The notes under the pieces are model-generated. The model worked only from the letters and a program-made list of their open reading frames with translations, did no database searches and was not told where the DNA came from. Positions 15,339-24,084 of a stretch of 39,724 nucleotides of DNA are shown here, piece after piece (position 1 is the first letter of the stretch; every line of letters begins with the position of its first letter). Source of the DNA: a virus. The stretch lies in the IMG/VR virus record IMGVR_UViG_3300018018_000099, positions 1 to 39,724 of that record; one strand, given 5' to 3'. The translations under genes and the position numbers were made by a program.

Positions 15339-15761
15339 TTACGGAATTATGTAGTCTACGTAGACATCCCCTACGAGACTATCGGCGTTAGCAGCTACAT
15401 CCACGCCAACGAGTAAGAAGGCGTTTGTAGTAGTGCCCTTAGGTGATAGCCGGCAATTGCAGTTTATGCCAGCAGCGGGTCCAGTCACACTGTGGCCAAT
15501 GTTCAACGCATTGGTATTGAGAAGATACCCCGCAGCGTTCAGAACATTATCGCTGGCGTTGTCGCCTATGCCTACCACTAATTGTGAAGCTGCCTCCGCT
15601 ACCGTTCTGATTTCCGCCACTACCTTATCAACGAGGATAATCGCATCTTCAGGGTTTTCGAGAGTGGCAGCATTACCGGCAGCATTAGCATTGCTTATTG
15701 CTAACTTGAGCAGTCCCCTACGGACAACTGATGTCTGTCCTAAGCTATACAATGTTCCCAT
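15339..15761 (-). CDS. Capsid-associated protein, possible decoration protein (140 aa)
   Basis: 140 residues, very rich in Ala, Asn and Val, with short beta strands and no charged linker. It follows the major capsid gene directly, the usual place of a decoration or cement protein. AAAGGAGAAC precedes ATG 15761. The single Cys pair (NCNCRL) is a small oddity. Family not recognised; the role is inferred from position. Confidence 0.6.
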   Translation of the reverse strand: MGTLYSLGQTSVVRRGLLKLAISNANAAGNAATLENPEDAIILVDKVVAEIRTVAEAASQLVVGIGDNASDNVLNAAGYLLNTNALNIGHSVTGPAAGINCNCRLSPKGTTTNAFLLVGVDVAANADSLVGDVYVDYIIP

Positions 15762-15784
15762 ATTTAGTTCTCCTTTATTAGATT

Positions 15785-15807
15785 AGGGGGTTTAAGCTAG
15801 TCCCCCT
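15785..15807 (-). other. Hairpin just after the major capsid gene
   Basis: AGGGGG and CCCCCT arms with an 11-nt loop lie directly behind the capsid stop. There is no T tract, so this is more likely an RNA-stabilising 3' hairpin or a weak terminator than a full stop. Confidence 0.5.
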
Positions 15808-16799
15808 TAACTGGTAGCATCTATCGCCGTTGTCTGGCAAATGCTATGAATACGAGCCACAGATGTGGTTGCACCCATCGCCAGGGCAACATAACAGTAA
15901 GCTCGGATGCCCTCAGCGTTGTAGTCCTCCAGTTTGTCAAAGTGATCGACCTCGAAGAAATCTTTTCCACCGGTTGAACCGCCAACAACGAGGCTGACAC
16001 CGCCATCTTCAATAGACCCGGTTCTGATAGCGTAAACGCTCACCAGGGCTGTGGAAGCCTTCCCGCCGGTGTTGTCGGTCTCGGTAGTCATAAAATCCGA
16101 TACGACAATGGGAATACCATTGACGAAGGAAATCATTTTGCCGAACTCGTCTGGTTGCCGAGCCATCACAATAGCCCCAGCCTTGCCCATCGAGTAGATG
16201 AACAACTTGTCTTGAATTGTCCCAGGCATCAGGATGAAACTCGGTCTTGGTTTGCACGCCCTTATAAGTCCGAGCAGGGCTGCGATTGACAGACCAACAG
16301 TTCCACCGCCCATGTCATAGTCTTGGTAAGTAGCCCAGGCATTATGACCGCCGGTGGCAGCACAAAGCTTGTCCAACCCATCAAACTGCTTGGGGTATGT
16401 GGTTGCATTGCCATAAATGAGCTGGTCCTCAATAGTTCTCAGTGCTCCTTTTATGATTTGAGCCTGAATAACCCCTCTGTAATCATTGGGGTCTTTGTAG
16501 GTCTCCTGAGCACCCTTGACCAATGCCCACTGGTCACCATATTCCTTTAATCCCAGAGTAACCTGGGAGTAGGTGGCTACTTCCTTCCACCCATATTGCT
16601 CGCCCTTCGACTTTTCAGAGATGCTAGGCTGTGTTCCCTCTCGGTTCCACTTTAGTGTATAAGCATCAACGGTTGTGACTGGCAATCGGGGTAAAAGTTG
16701 GCCAACCTCATAGACCTGTTGAACAACACCGGGCAATAGTTTTGATTGCGTCAGCTTGTTCATTTCGTCTGGACTTGAAAAATATCCAGTAATTGCCAT
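15807..16799 (-). CDS. Major capsid protein
   Basis: 330 residues, the normal size for an HK97-fold capsid protein without a delta domain. It begins MAITGYFSSPDEMNKLTQSK and contains a long helix-like segment (EQYGWKEVATYSQVTLGLKE) and a conserved-style late region (FILMPGTIQDKLFI, GIPIVVSDFM). It lies immediately after the scaffold gene, with AGGAGGATTCAC before ATG 16799. No N-terminal delta domain or protease gene is present, which agrees with a separate scaffold. The assignment rests on size, order and general resemblance. Confidence 0.85.
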   Translation of the reverse strand: MAITGYFSSPDEMNKLTQSKLLPGVVQQVYEVGQLLPRLPVTTVDAYTLKWNREGTQPSISEKSKGEQYGWKEVATYSQVTLGLKEYGDQWALVKGAQETYKDPNDYRGVIQAQIIKGALRTIEDQLIYGNATTYPKQFDGLDKLCAATGGHNAWATYQDYDMGGGTVGLSIAALLGLIRACKPRPSFILMPGTIQDKLFIYSMGKAGAIVMARQPDEFGKMISFVNGIPIVVSDFMTTETDNTGGKASTALVSVYAIRTGSIEDGGVSLVVGGSTGGKDFFEVDHFDKLEDYNAEGIRAYCYVALAMGATTSVARIHSICQTTAIDATS

Positions 16800-16817
16800 G
16801 TGAATCCTCCTGTAAAA

Positions 16818-17513
16818 TTATTTTTCTTTTCGGAAGGTATCAGCATAAATCTGTGGTGCTGATTTGCCCGCCGTAGATTCTTTATGGCCAGATGTCACAC
16901 CAGAGTCAACTTTAAGAGGTTCGCTTTCCGCTGGTCGTTTCAGCGTTTCGCTTATCCGTTTTGCGAGTGCCTTGGCTTGCTCAGCAGTTGTCAGGTTGAG
17001 ATCCTTCATCGTGTCCTTGAGAGTCACTGGGTTGACATTAAATTCAGCCCCGATTTCCCATAGTTCAATCTCTAACTGAGTTTCCTGGGCTGCTTTAAGA
17101 GCTTCGGCGTGTTCTGTCTTGTCACGCTCAAGTGCTGCCCTATCCTTCTTGAGTGCATCCCTTTCGGCTTGCAGATCTAGTTGGTTTTTCTCCCTAGCCT
17201 TCCGTTCCTGGTATGCAGTCAATTTAGTAGGGTCACGCCGGGCATCCTCTAATTCCGCTTCGTCTCTCCGCCTTTTAATGTCGTTTATCTCAGCCTCGTG
17301 AGCTTTGATAGCTTCATCTCTAGCATTAAGACTTGCCTCTTTGTCGGCTAGTGCCTTGGCATCCCTGCCCTTAGCAGCGAGGGCATCGCTTATCCTCTTG
17401 TTTACTTCGTCCTCGGTGTAAGTCTTGGTTGTTGGAGTAGTCCCCTCGGTTCCCTGAGAAGTCTGTCCAGGCTTCTGAAGAGAGTCCTCTGGTTTCCCTT
17501 TGGTTTCGTCCAT
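16818..17513 (-). CDS. Capsid scaffolding protein
   Basis: 231 residues. A disordered acidic N-terminus is followed by a long charged coiled coil (about 35-150), then a short folded segment (LWEIGAEFNVNPVTLKDTMK) and a basic tail. This is the usual build of phage scaffolds encoded next to the capsid gene. AAGGAGGTATAA precedes ATG 17513. A terminator stands just upstream, so scaffold and capsid may need readthrough or a separate promoter that I cannot see. Confidence 0.85.
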   Translation of the reverse strand: MDETKGKPEDSLQKPGQTSQGTEGTTPTTKTYTEDEVNKRISDALAAKGRDAKALADKEASLNARDEAIKAHEAEINDIKRRRDEAELEDARRDPTKLTAYQERKAREKNQLDLQAERDALKKDRAALERDKTEHAEALKAAQETQLEIELWEIGAEFNVNPVTLKDTMKDLNLTTAEQAKALAKRISETLKRPAESEPLKVDSGVTSGHKESTAGKSAPQIYADTFRKEK

Positions 17514-17525
17514 TTATACCTCCTT

Positions 17526-17551
17526 AAATAAAAATTCCCGCATTTAGCGGG
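17526..17551 (-). terminator. Terminator between the 2037-aa gene and the scaffold gene
   Basis: On the minus strand CCCGC-TAAAT-GCGGG is followed by AATTTTTATTT. The scaffold ribosome-binding site comes right after it. It is short but has a good T tract. Confidence 0.7.
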
Positions 17552-17601
17552 CTCGACTTTTTGCCACTCTTAAAGGTGGTGGCTCACCCAACGACCCTAA
17601 C

Positions 17602-17630
17602 TTGACAATTATTTATTTCGGGTATAGATT
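17602..17630 (+). promoter_or_regulatory. Rightward promoter for the 51-aa membrane protein
   Basis: TTGACA (17602-17607) is followed after 17 nt by TAGATT, or after 15 nt by TATAGA. Predicted transcription starts fall at about 17635-17637, two to four bases before the ATG at 17639. It points against the surrounding late genes. Confidence 0.65.
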
Positions 17631-17638
17631 AAAATAGT

Positions 17639-17794
17639 ATGAAAAATCGTTCTAGGGGCAAAGAAACATTCATAGAATTAGTAACAAACCCTGTATTCTG
17701 GTTTGTTGTCGCCATGATTTGTTTTTTAATTTTTGTTGGAATCAACCAATCCCAAGCTGCGATGTGGTATGGTCAACCAGGAACTGGCGGTTAA
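17639..17794 (+). CDS. Small single-pass membrane protein, moron candidate (51 aa)
   Basis: A 51-residue frame reading against its neighbours. A basic start (MKNRSRGKE) is followed by one membrane helix (about 17-36, VFWFVVAMICFLIFVGI) and a short Gly-rich tail, suggesting the C-terminus is outside. No ribosome-binding site is present, and the promoter would start the message within a few bases of the ATG, so it is probably leaderless. It stops one base before the stop of the 2037-aa gene, leaving no spare DNA. A lone gene with its own promoter in the late block is typical of prophage-expressed proteins, some of which block superinfection. That role is inferred. Confidence 0.65.
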   Translation: MKNRSRGKETFIELVTNPVFWFVVAMICFLIFVGINQSQAAMWYGQPGTGG

Positions 17795-20700
17795 TTATTT
17801 ATTTCGCTTTGCAATTTCATCTTGATAGTATTCTATGCTCTTGTAGTTTGCAGTGCCTACCCATCCCCAGTTATCCATCGCCCAGTTAGTAAAGTCAGGA
17901 TGGAGTAAACGCCACAATTTAGCGTCAATGCTATTCCCGCCGTATTGACCAGCGAGTTTAGTATAGTCAAAGTAATCTGGTACTAGACTTTGGGGCGGCA
18001 ATCCTAGCCCCATCTGGCCTAATGAGATATTGAGTTCCTGACTCCACTTCACCACTAAGTCATAGGCTTGTTGAGTTTGTAACTTCCCACCATATCCCCA
18101 TAGAGCAAGCCTGGCATCATCTTCGGGATGAGAAGCCCGCCATTCTGCTCTCCAATCCTTTGATAAATCAGGATTATCTGTTAAGAATTGGTCTTTCTCA
18201 GCATCGGACAATCCCTGATATTGTGACCATAGTGTATGATATTCGGCTGGCACATCGGCTTCAGCCAGTTGATAAAGCGGTTTGTAAGGCAACTGCCAGT
18301 ATCCCAAACCTAATGTGTCCTTGTCCTCTGCTAATCTAACGAGAGCTGGGTCAAGTCCTGCCTGGTATTTCTTATCCGAGTACATCTGCCTGATCACGTT
18401 GTACATATCCTGACCCCATCTTGTGATGTAATCGTCAACCGCTTTATCCTTGGCATCCCAGTCATAGTCTCCTTTATCATTCGTGTAGTCTGAAAACATA
18501 ACCTGTTGATAATCGGCTAGGGCTAAATCAATGTTCCAGTCATATTTATTCCCCTTCGCTGCCTGCGAAGCGAAGTAGTCGTATATTTCTTGATAGTGAG
18601 GGTCTTTCTCTAAACTATCCAGCATCACACCATAGTTCTGCCCAGCATCGCCCCACGCCGTCCTGAGGTCTTTGGTATTAAGTTGCCCGCTTCTGATTTG
18701 CCCCATGAGGTCATTCCCTCTGTTATAGTAAATCGTCTGTTCCTCAGTCGTCCTCTGTGTCCATGCCTTCCACACGCCCGAACTCCGCAGAGCATTATCA
18801 GCCTGAGCCGTTGAGTAATAATTATTTAATTCGGGATACATTGATAAAAGTTCCGTCTGAAGTGGACCTGGCAACATACCCCATTCCAATTTGCCTTGTT
18901 TCTGAATATCAAGAATCTTCGTTAACTCATCCTGAGTAAAGTATTTAGCTAACGTATCTTTGGGAATCGTGTTAAGTATCTGGGTAGCCTGGTCATAGAA
19001 TTGCACCCAGGCACTTTCGGGAAATGTCCTGAGACCAAATAATTCCCCCGCAGCAGTCGCTACCCGCGCTGCTCCTTCGGGTATCTCATAGTCTCTGGCC
19101 CCACCGGGAATCATCCAGTTGATTCCTTGCTCCATCCAGATAGGTTCAAATCGGGTAGCGATATATTTAAGGTATTCCATTGGTGTCTCAATAGGATAGC
19201 CGAGATAATCTCTACCAGTGGCAAGTTCATACCCCACTCCCACCAGCGGTGAAGAACGAGAAAACCACCAGGAGACAAAGGGATTGTCTATCTTATTTAG
19301 AGAGCCATTCTTCATTATGCGAATCAGGTCTATCGGCTCTTTCCCGCCGATGCTCTCAATACAACCTAGAATGTTTCCTGCTAATCTCACCATACCGTAC
19401 CAGAACCCGCCGATGCCATAATTGTAGTTTCCAACCTTTATGCTCATAAACTGAGCCGATGGTTTCCATGTCGTTTCGCCAGTTATCGGGTCTGTTTGAA
19501 TACCAAACCCCTGCATGACGGAATCCCAGGCTTGCTCACTTGATTTGCCTTCCAAGGTTGATAATCCGTATTGCATACCCGCATACATCATTGCCCCAGC
19601 ACCTATCATTCCCCCGATAGCTTTTCTGGCCATGTCTCCTGTATAACCACCTCGAAATATGTCGGCCAACACCGTTAGGCAGGCTCTCGTATAGTTCGGT
19701 GCAAACCAAATAAAGGTCGTTTCTAATTGCTTTGTGATTATCGGCACACCTAAAGCTCTTGAATCAACAATGCCTGTCATCCTGTCCAGGAATCGAGCCA
19801 GTTCAAATTCCTTCCCTTGAGTAAGAGCTTTCGGAGATAGAATCTTCCAGAACTCATCTCTTACAATTTCCGTAGCCGAAGAAAAGGAAAGTTCCGCTCT
19901 TTGATAGATAGGTAACTTATCAAATAATCTTCCTAATCCCGATGAAGCCTCTAGCCGAAGATAATCACTTCCGATTGAACTTCCGCCAAAAGCTAATCTC
20001 TGTAAGATAGTATCTGAATTCTTTGCCATCAGTCTGAAGATGCCGTCAGGGTCGAAATATGCCCTTATAGAGTAACCGAGTGCCTTATACCAACTCCCCA
20101 TTAACTTCATGCCAGTCTGAGGGTCAACTAACATATAAGCATGAGCCATTCCCCAGGACGGCATACCCTGAATTGCCATAGCGGAAAGGTCTAAGGCAGC
20201 CTTAGTGATTCTCAGAATTCCCGCGACATCACCAACGACACTTAACCCTGGCAATCCCGCTTCACGCCCGAAGAACTTATTGAAGGCATCAATAAATTCC
20301 CTATCGTATATCTTCCCGCCGGCGAAAGGTTGCATGATGAATCCTTCTCCAAGACTGGGTTGCCTTACTTGCTCCATTGCAAAGGATTGAGCATTTCTGG
20401 CTTCCCAATAAGCACCTTTTCTAGTCTCGCCTAGTGTCTTGACTTCACCCTTGAGTGAATTGAACTCTGCCTTCAGGTCAGCGGCAGACTTCACTGGTGG
20501 TAAATCATAAGTTACCTTAGCAATTTGAGGTTTGCCTTCTAGCCCCTTAATTCCCTCTATCTGAGGCTTGATAACCACATCTGGCGGTGGCAATCCTGCC
20601 TGCTTGTGTAGTTCAACTAATTTGTTGTAGTCCTCTAGGGATAACTGGGTTAATTTGCCTTTCCCTGCTGGTTGCACAGAAGTTTCATAGCCAAAAATAT

Positions 20701-23700
20701 CCTTTTGTAATCCCGCCTCTGGCATCCCCGGGGCAGCCTTTGGAAAATACTCTGCGGTATTCTCCACATTGTCTAGCACCCCCAGAATCTTCCACATACT
20801 GTCTTTCCTCTTAGTAGCCTCGCCTATTAAGATACTGAGGTCATTTGCCTTGATCTTCAGAGTGCTTATTTGCTCTATCTTGTTGATAAGGTCTTGCTCA
20901 CCCATGTTGAAATGGTCGGCAAGTTCGTCTAGTACATATTCCCAAGGAACTCTACCCTCTTGATTTATGACTTCAGGAGCAACCTTAGCCCCCATTGTCA
21001 GCATTTCGGCTTGCTTGACCGTTACAGTCTCAGGCCATCTCCCACCCTTTAGTAATGATAGGAGGCTGGTTTCTTGTTCCCCTACATGACCGCGGTATGA
21101 TGCCACGGGGTCACTTGCCAGTGTTTCCCTTATCCCAGCAAGTTCATTACCTTGGTCACTAACCATCTTTTGAATATCCTCAAATTGGCTCGTAATCGTT
21201 GAACGGAAAGCTAATCTATCTTCCTGGGGCATTGTGCTAAAGACTGCGGTTAATTTCTCTGTATCGGGTAAGGCTTTTAGTGGTTCGAGTGCTACTGTCT
21301 CTTTTCTTTGCAGTGCTTCAGTTAATTGAGTGATGGTCTTTTGGTTCTCTGCCAATATGTCTCTTAATCCCTTTTCGCTAGTGTTGCCTCCCTCAACTAA
21401 AGTTCTTAACTTAGCCCCTTGCTCTGGGAATCGCCTCTCAATAGCTTTTAATGTCCCTTCGGGTAATGTTTCCCCCCTCATCGCCCTATTGATAACATCG
21501 CTGAAATGATTAACATTGGCCAGTTCTTCGGTTCTTAATACCGCCTTCCTTGCCAGTGTTCTGCCTTCGGCAGTGGGTATCTCCTCAAATAACTGTGGGT
21601 ATAGATTTAATAATCGCTCGCTTGGCGTTTGCCCTTCTTTGCCAAGTGTCTCTAATCCTTCGCCCACATAATTGATAAATCTATTATCTCCGACTTGCTT
21701 GAAAGCCTCTTGAAGATAGGTAGCCATTGAGGTTTCAGGATTGATGTTATATTTAATTCCATCGGCTATCCCCTCCGCCATTGTTTGATAAGCTCGATGC
21801 TTTTCATAAGAGGCTTTAGCCCCGATAGCCCTTGCTCCTATGCCTGGCTTTCCCCTAACTTCGATTATCTCGCCGGTGGGTGCTGTCTTGCCTTCCACGA
21901 CTCTGTGCATCCACCATTCGTCTAAGACATTCTGTGGCGCGATGCCCTCCTTCTTGAGCATATTAAGAATTTCAGTATTTAGTTCATGGAACTTGGTTAC
22001 ATACTGCAAACCTTTATCAAGATTCGCCCAGCTATACATCTCAGGGTGAGTGAACACGTGCTCTAGTGTTCCCGCTGCTTCTCTTTCTGATGCGTATTCT
22101 GGTAGTAATCGCTCAATCATCAAGGCTGATTCGGCTTTCTCATTAAACCCGAACAATTTAACAGGGTCGGAGACAATCGCCCTTAATTCCGATATGACAG
22201 GGAAAACGGCTTGCCTCCCCATCCTGGTGAATTCAACTTTTAAGACAGCTCCATGAGCCACCATATCTTCTATTGTGGTCGCCTCAGCATCGGTTATGAT
22301 TCTCCAGCCTAAAGTCTTCTCGATAATTGATTTTATCGGTGGAACCTTAGAAACCGTCTGCAAGGCACTCTTCATCCAGTTATCCTTCAATGTCGCTTGT
22401 AGAAGCTCATCGCTCCCCGGCAAGTCCATTAAAGTAACAAGGTGGTCACTTTCATTGAGTAGCTTTTTGGTCAGTTGTTCGCCTAAAGCAGCCCCCACTT
22501 TCTGCAACCCTTGAAGTCCTAATTCAAGAGGTTTCGTTATTGGATAAGCTATCCCTCTTTCAATCGCTTGCACTCCAGCTGCGGTCTTCATGGCAGCCTC
22601 GCCTATCACTGGAACTTTGCTTAATGATTCGGCTATCCCACCCGCTATATCCCCAACGGGGATTAAATAGATAGGATTCAGCCATTCCATAATCTCAACT
22701 GGCATCATAAAAGGCACCCTTTCCATTTGCCCCCACATGGATTCTTTAGTCTTATATCCTTGATATATCTGATTCGCTTCATCCGAAAAGACTGATGCCC
22801 AGCCATATTTGTCCCAGACTGTTTGCATATCTTGTGCTGTTTGCAAGGTATCGACATTGCTTCTTCCGAGTAAACCTTCCATAGCCAATTTCTGCCCCAG
22901 AATGAAAATTTGCCATGGTCTATCAATATACTTATTCCATGTGCTAGCAACCACACCAAAGGTTGCCAATGCAACGTCAGCAAAAGTTTTAGGGACCTGA
23001 GTAACAGTTTCAATCTTCTGTATATTCGCTTGCTCAATTCCCCCGGGTTTCTTGCCGAAGATTGTTGAGATAACATCTGAGATAGCGCCTGTTATCCCGC
23101 TCACTATATCCCCTATCTCTTGAGTGAGTTGCTGCCATATATTAGGTGCCGAGGTTACGGGAGTTTCGGTAGTTTCCCCGAATATCTGAGATATTTCCTC
23201 GTTGGTTATATCGGGATTAAGAGCTTTTAATAAAGTCTCGGTATCTGGAGTTCTGCCAATAGTCCTCAAATCGGTCAAAAATCCTTTGGGGTTGGTGTCA
23301 ATGTAGTTTAAGACTTCATCAACACTTTCCTGAGGAAAAACCTTGCCGAAGACTTGCTCAGTTTCGAGTTGTTGCTGCTCCTGTAGGTTGTACCATCCCG
23401 CGACATCTAGCACCCCTCCACCTTGCTGATATGTTTGATATGCTTGCTTTCCCTGGTCTGTCAAGTTATCTATGGTTAGAGGTGCCGTTGGTAACTCTTC
23501 ATTCGTCAGCCCACCTGTCGGCACACTTAGGAGCGCCTGCATATCCGCTTGTGAATACTTCTCTCCAGTCGGAGAGATGTAATTGTTATCCTGTGTAATT
23601 TCCCACTTTGAAGGCGTTATAAAGCTGATGCCATAACCAGACTGATCCTGATTCGGGGTCATCTTCAGCATCCAACCTTCCTGAAGCGAGAGCCCCATAT

Positions 23701-23908
23701 TTTGAGCCTCGCTGGGTGTGAAGAATAACGGCTGGGACGGGAAAGCAGTCGTAAGTTGTCTCTGCGAAATAGCAGTCGTAAGTTGGGGATACATCTCACG
23801 CACTTCTTTTAAGGAAGTACCATATTGGCTTAAAAGTCTTTCAATCTCCGTATCCTTGGCATCCCTGTATTGCGTCAGTAAGTTTTCTGCGTTTAAGTCA
23901 ATGCTCAT
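17795..23908 (-). CDS. Giant virion-associated protein, possible ejection protein (2037 aa)
   Basis: At 2037 residues it takes up about a sixth of the prophage. It begins MSIDLNAENLLTQYRDAKDT and is Gln-rich. Hydrophobic stretches occur at about 270-460 (DIVSGITGAISDVISTIFG, EWLNPIYLIPVGDIAGGI). A long helical middle follows, then at about 1450-1650 a segment resembling the large polyvalent-protein regions of other phages (TTFIWFAPNYTRACLTVLAD, GGMIGAGAMMYAGMQYGLS). The C-terminus is Asp/Tyr/Trp-rich. It lies between portal and scaffold and no tape measure exists, so a role as an internal protein ejected with the DNA is likely. No enzyme motif stands out. A 15-bp repeat at 23744 and 23771 gives two LTTA(F/I) copies. 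The start overlaps the previous stop (ATGA). Confidence 0.8.
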   Translation of the reverse strand: MSIDLNAENLLTQYRDAKDTEIERLLSQYGTSLKEVREMYPQLTTAISQRQLTTAFPSQPLFFTPSEAQNMGLSLQEGWMLKMTPNQDQSGYGISFITPSKWEITQDNNYISPTGEKYSQADMQALLSVPTGGLTNEELPTAPLTIDNLTDQGKQAYQTYQQGGGVLDVAGWYNLQEQQQLETEQVFGKVFPQESVDEVLNYIDTNPKGFLTDLRTIGRTPDTETLLKALNPDITNEEISQIFGETTETPVTSAPNIWQQLTQEIGDIVSGITGAISDVISTIFGKKPGGIEQANIQKIETVTQVPKTFADVALATFGVVASTWNKYIDRPWQIFILGQKLAMEGLLGRSNVDTLQTAQDMQTVWDKYGWASVFSDEANQIYQGYKTKESMWGQMERVPFMMPVEIMEWLNPIYLIPVGDIAGGIAESLSKVPVIGEAAMKTAAGVQAIERGIAYPITKPLELGLQGLQKVGAALGEQLTKKLLNESDHLVTLMDLPGSDELLQATLKDNWMKSALQTVSKVPPIKSIIEKTLGWRIITDAEATTIEDMVAHGAVLKVEFTRMGRQAVFPVISELRAIVSDPVKLFGFNEKAESALMIERLLPEYASEREAAGTLEHVFTHPEMYSWANLDKGLQYVTKFHELNTEILNMLKKEGIAPQNVLDEWWMHRVVEGKTAPTGEIIEVRGKPGIGARAIGAKASYEKHRAYQTMAEGIADGIKYNINPETSMATYLQEAFKQVGDNRFINYVGEGLETLGKEGQTPSERLLNLYPQLFEEIPTAEGRTLARKAVLRTEELANVNHFSDVINRAMRGETLPEGTLKAIERRFPEQGAKLRTLVEGGNTSEKGLRDILAENQKTITQLTEALQRKETVALEPLKALPDTEKLTAVFSTMPQEDRLAFRSTITSQFEDIQKMVSDQGNELAGIRETLASDPVASYRGHVGEQETSLLSLLKGGRWPETVTVKQAEMLTMGAKVAPEVINQEGRVPWEYVLDELADHFNMGEQDLINKIEQISTLKIKANDLSILIGEATKRKDSMWKILGVLDNVENTAEYFPKAAPGMPEAGLQKDIFGYETSVQPAGKGKLTQLSLEDYNKLVELHKQAGLPPPDVVIKPQIEGIKGLEGKPQIAKVTYDLPPVKSAADLKAEFNSLKGEVKTLGETRKGAYWEARNAQSFAMEQVRQPSLGEGFIMQPFAGGKIYDREFIDAFNKFFGREAGLPGLSVVGDVAGILRITKAALDLSAMAIQGMPSWGMAHAYMLVDPQTGMKLMGSWYKALGYSIRAYFDPDGIFRLMAKNSDTILQRLAFGGSSIGSDYLRLEASSGLGRLFDKLPIYQRAELSFSSATEIVRDEFWKILSPKALTQGKEFELARFLDRMTGIVDSRALGVPIITKQLETTFIWFAPNYTRACLTVLADIFRGGYTGDMARKAIGGMIGAGAMMYAGMQYGLSTLEGKSSEQAWDSVMQGFGIQTDPITGETTWKPSAQFMSIKVGNYNYGIGGFWYGMVRLAGNILGCIESIGGKEPIDLIRIMKNGSLNKIDNPFVSWWFSRSSPLVGVGYELATGRDYLGYPIETPMEYLKYIATRFEPIWMEQGINWMIPGGARDYEIPEGAARVATAAGELFGLRTFPESAWVQFYDQATQILNTIPKDTLAKYFTQDELTKILDIQKQGKLEWGMLPGPLQTELLSMYPELNNYYSTAQADNALRSSGVWKAWTQRTTEEQTIYYNRGNDLMGQIRSGQLNTKDLRTAWGDAGQNYGVMLDSLEKDPHYQEIYDYFASQAAKGNKYDWNIDLALADYQQVMFSDYTNDKGDYDWDAKDKAVDDYITRWGQDMYNVIRQMYSDKKYQAGLDPALVRLAEDKDTLGLGYWQLPYKPLYQLAEADVPAEYHTLWSQYQGLSDAEKDQFLTDNPDLSKDWRAEWRASHPEDDARLALWGYGGKLQTQQAYDLVVKWSQELNISLGQMGLGLPPQSLVPDYFDYTKLAGQYGGNSIDAKLWRLLHPDFTNWAMDNWGWVGTANYKSIEYYQDEIAKRNK

Positions 23909-24084
23909 TGTCCCATCCCTTGAGGCGGGGGATTACCCTTATTTAACTGTGCTTGTGCCAGTAACTTTTGCATGGCAGTTGGTTTTGGAACCCCTCCTTG
24001 CCCTCCACCTTGAACAGGCTGTTGTTGGAGAGCATCAATCACCATTTTGTCTAAATCCTGTTGAGCAAACTTAAAGTTAGCCAT
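23905..24084 (-). CDS. Small Gln-rich protein between portal and giant protein (59 aa)
   Basis: 59 residues starting MANFKFAQQDLDKMVIDALQ, with a Gly/Gln linker and a second helix (AMQKLLAQAQLN). It overlaps the portal gene end by 8 bp and the giant gene start by ATGA. AGGAAGAA precedes ATG 24084. This coupling shows a real gene. Two short helices joined by a flexible linker suggest a portal-binding or cargo-linking peptide, which is a guess from shape. Confidence 0.7.
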   Translation of the reverse strand: MANFKFAQQDLDKMVIDALQQQPVQGGGQGGVPKPTAMQKLLAQAQLNKGNPPPQGMGQ

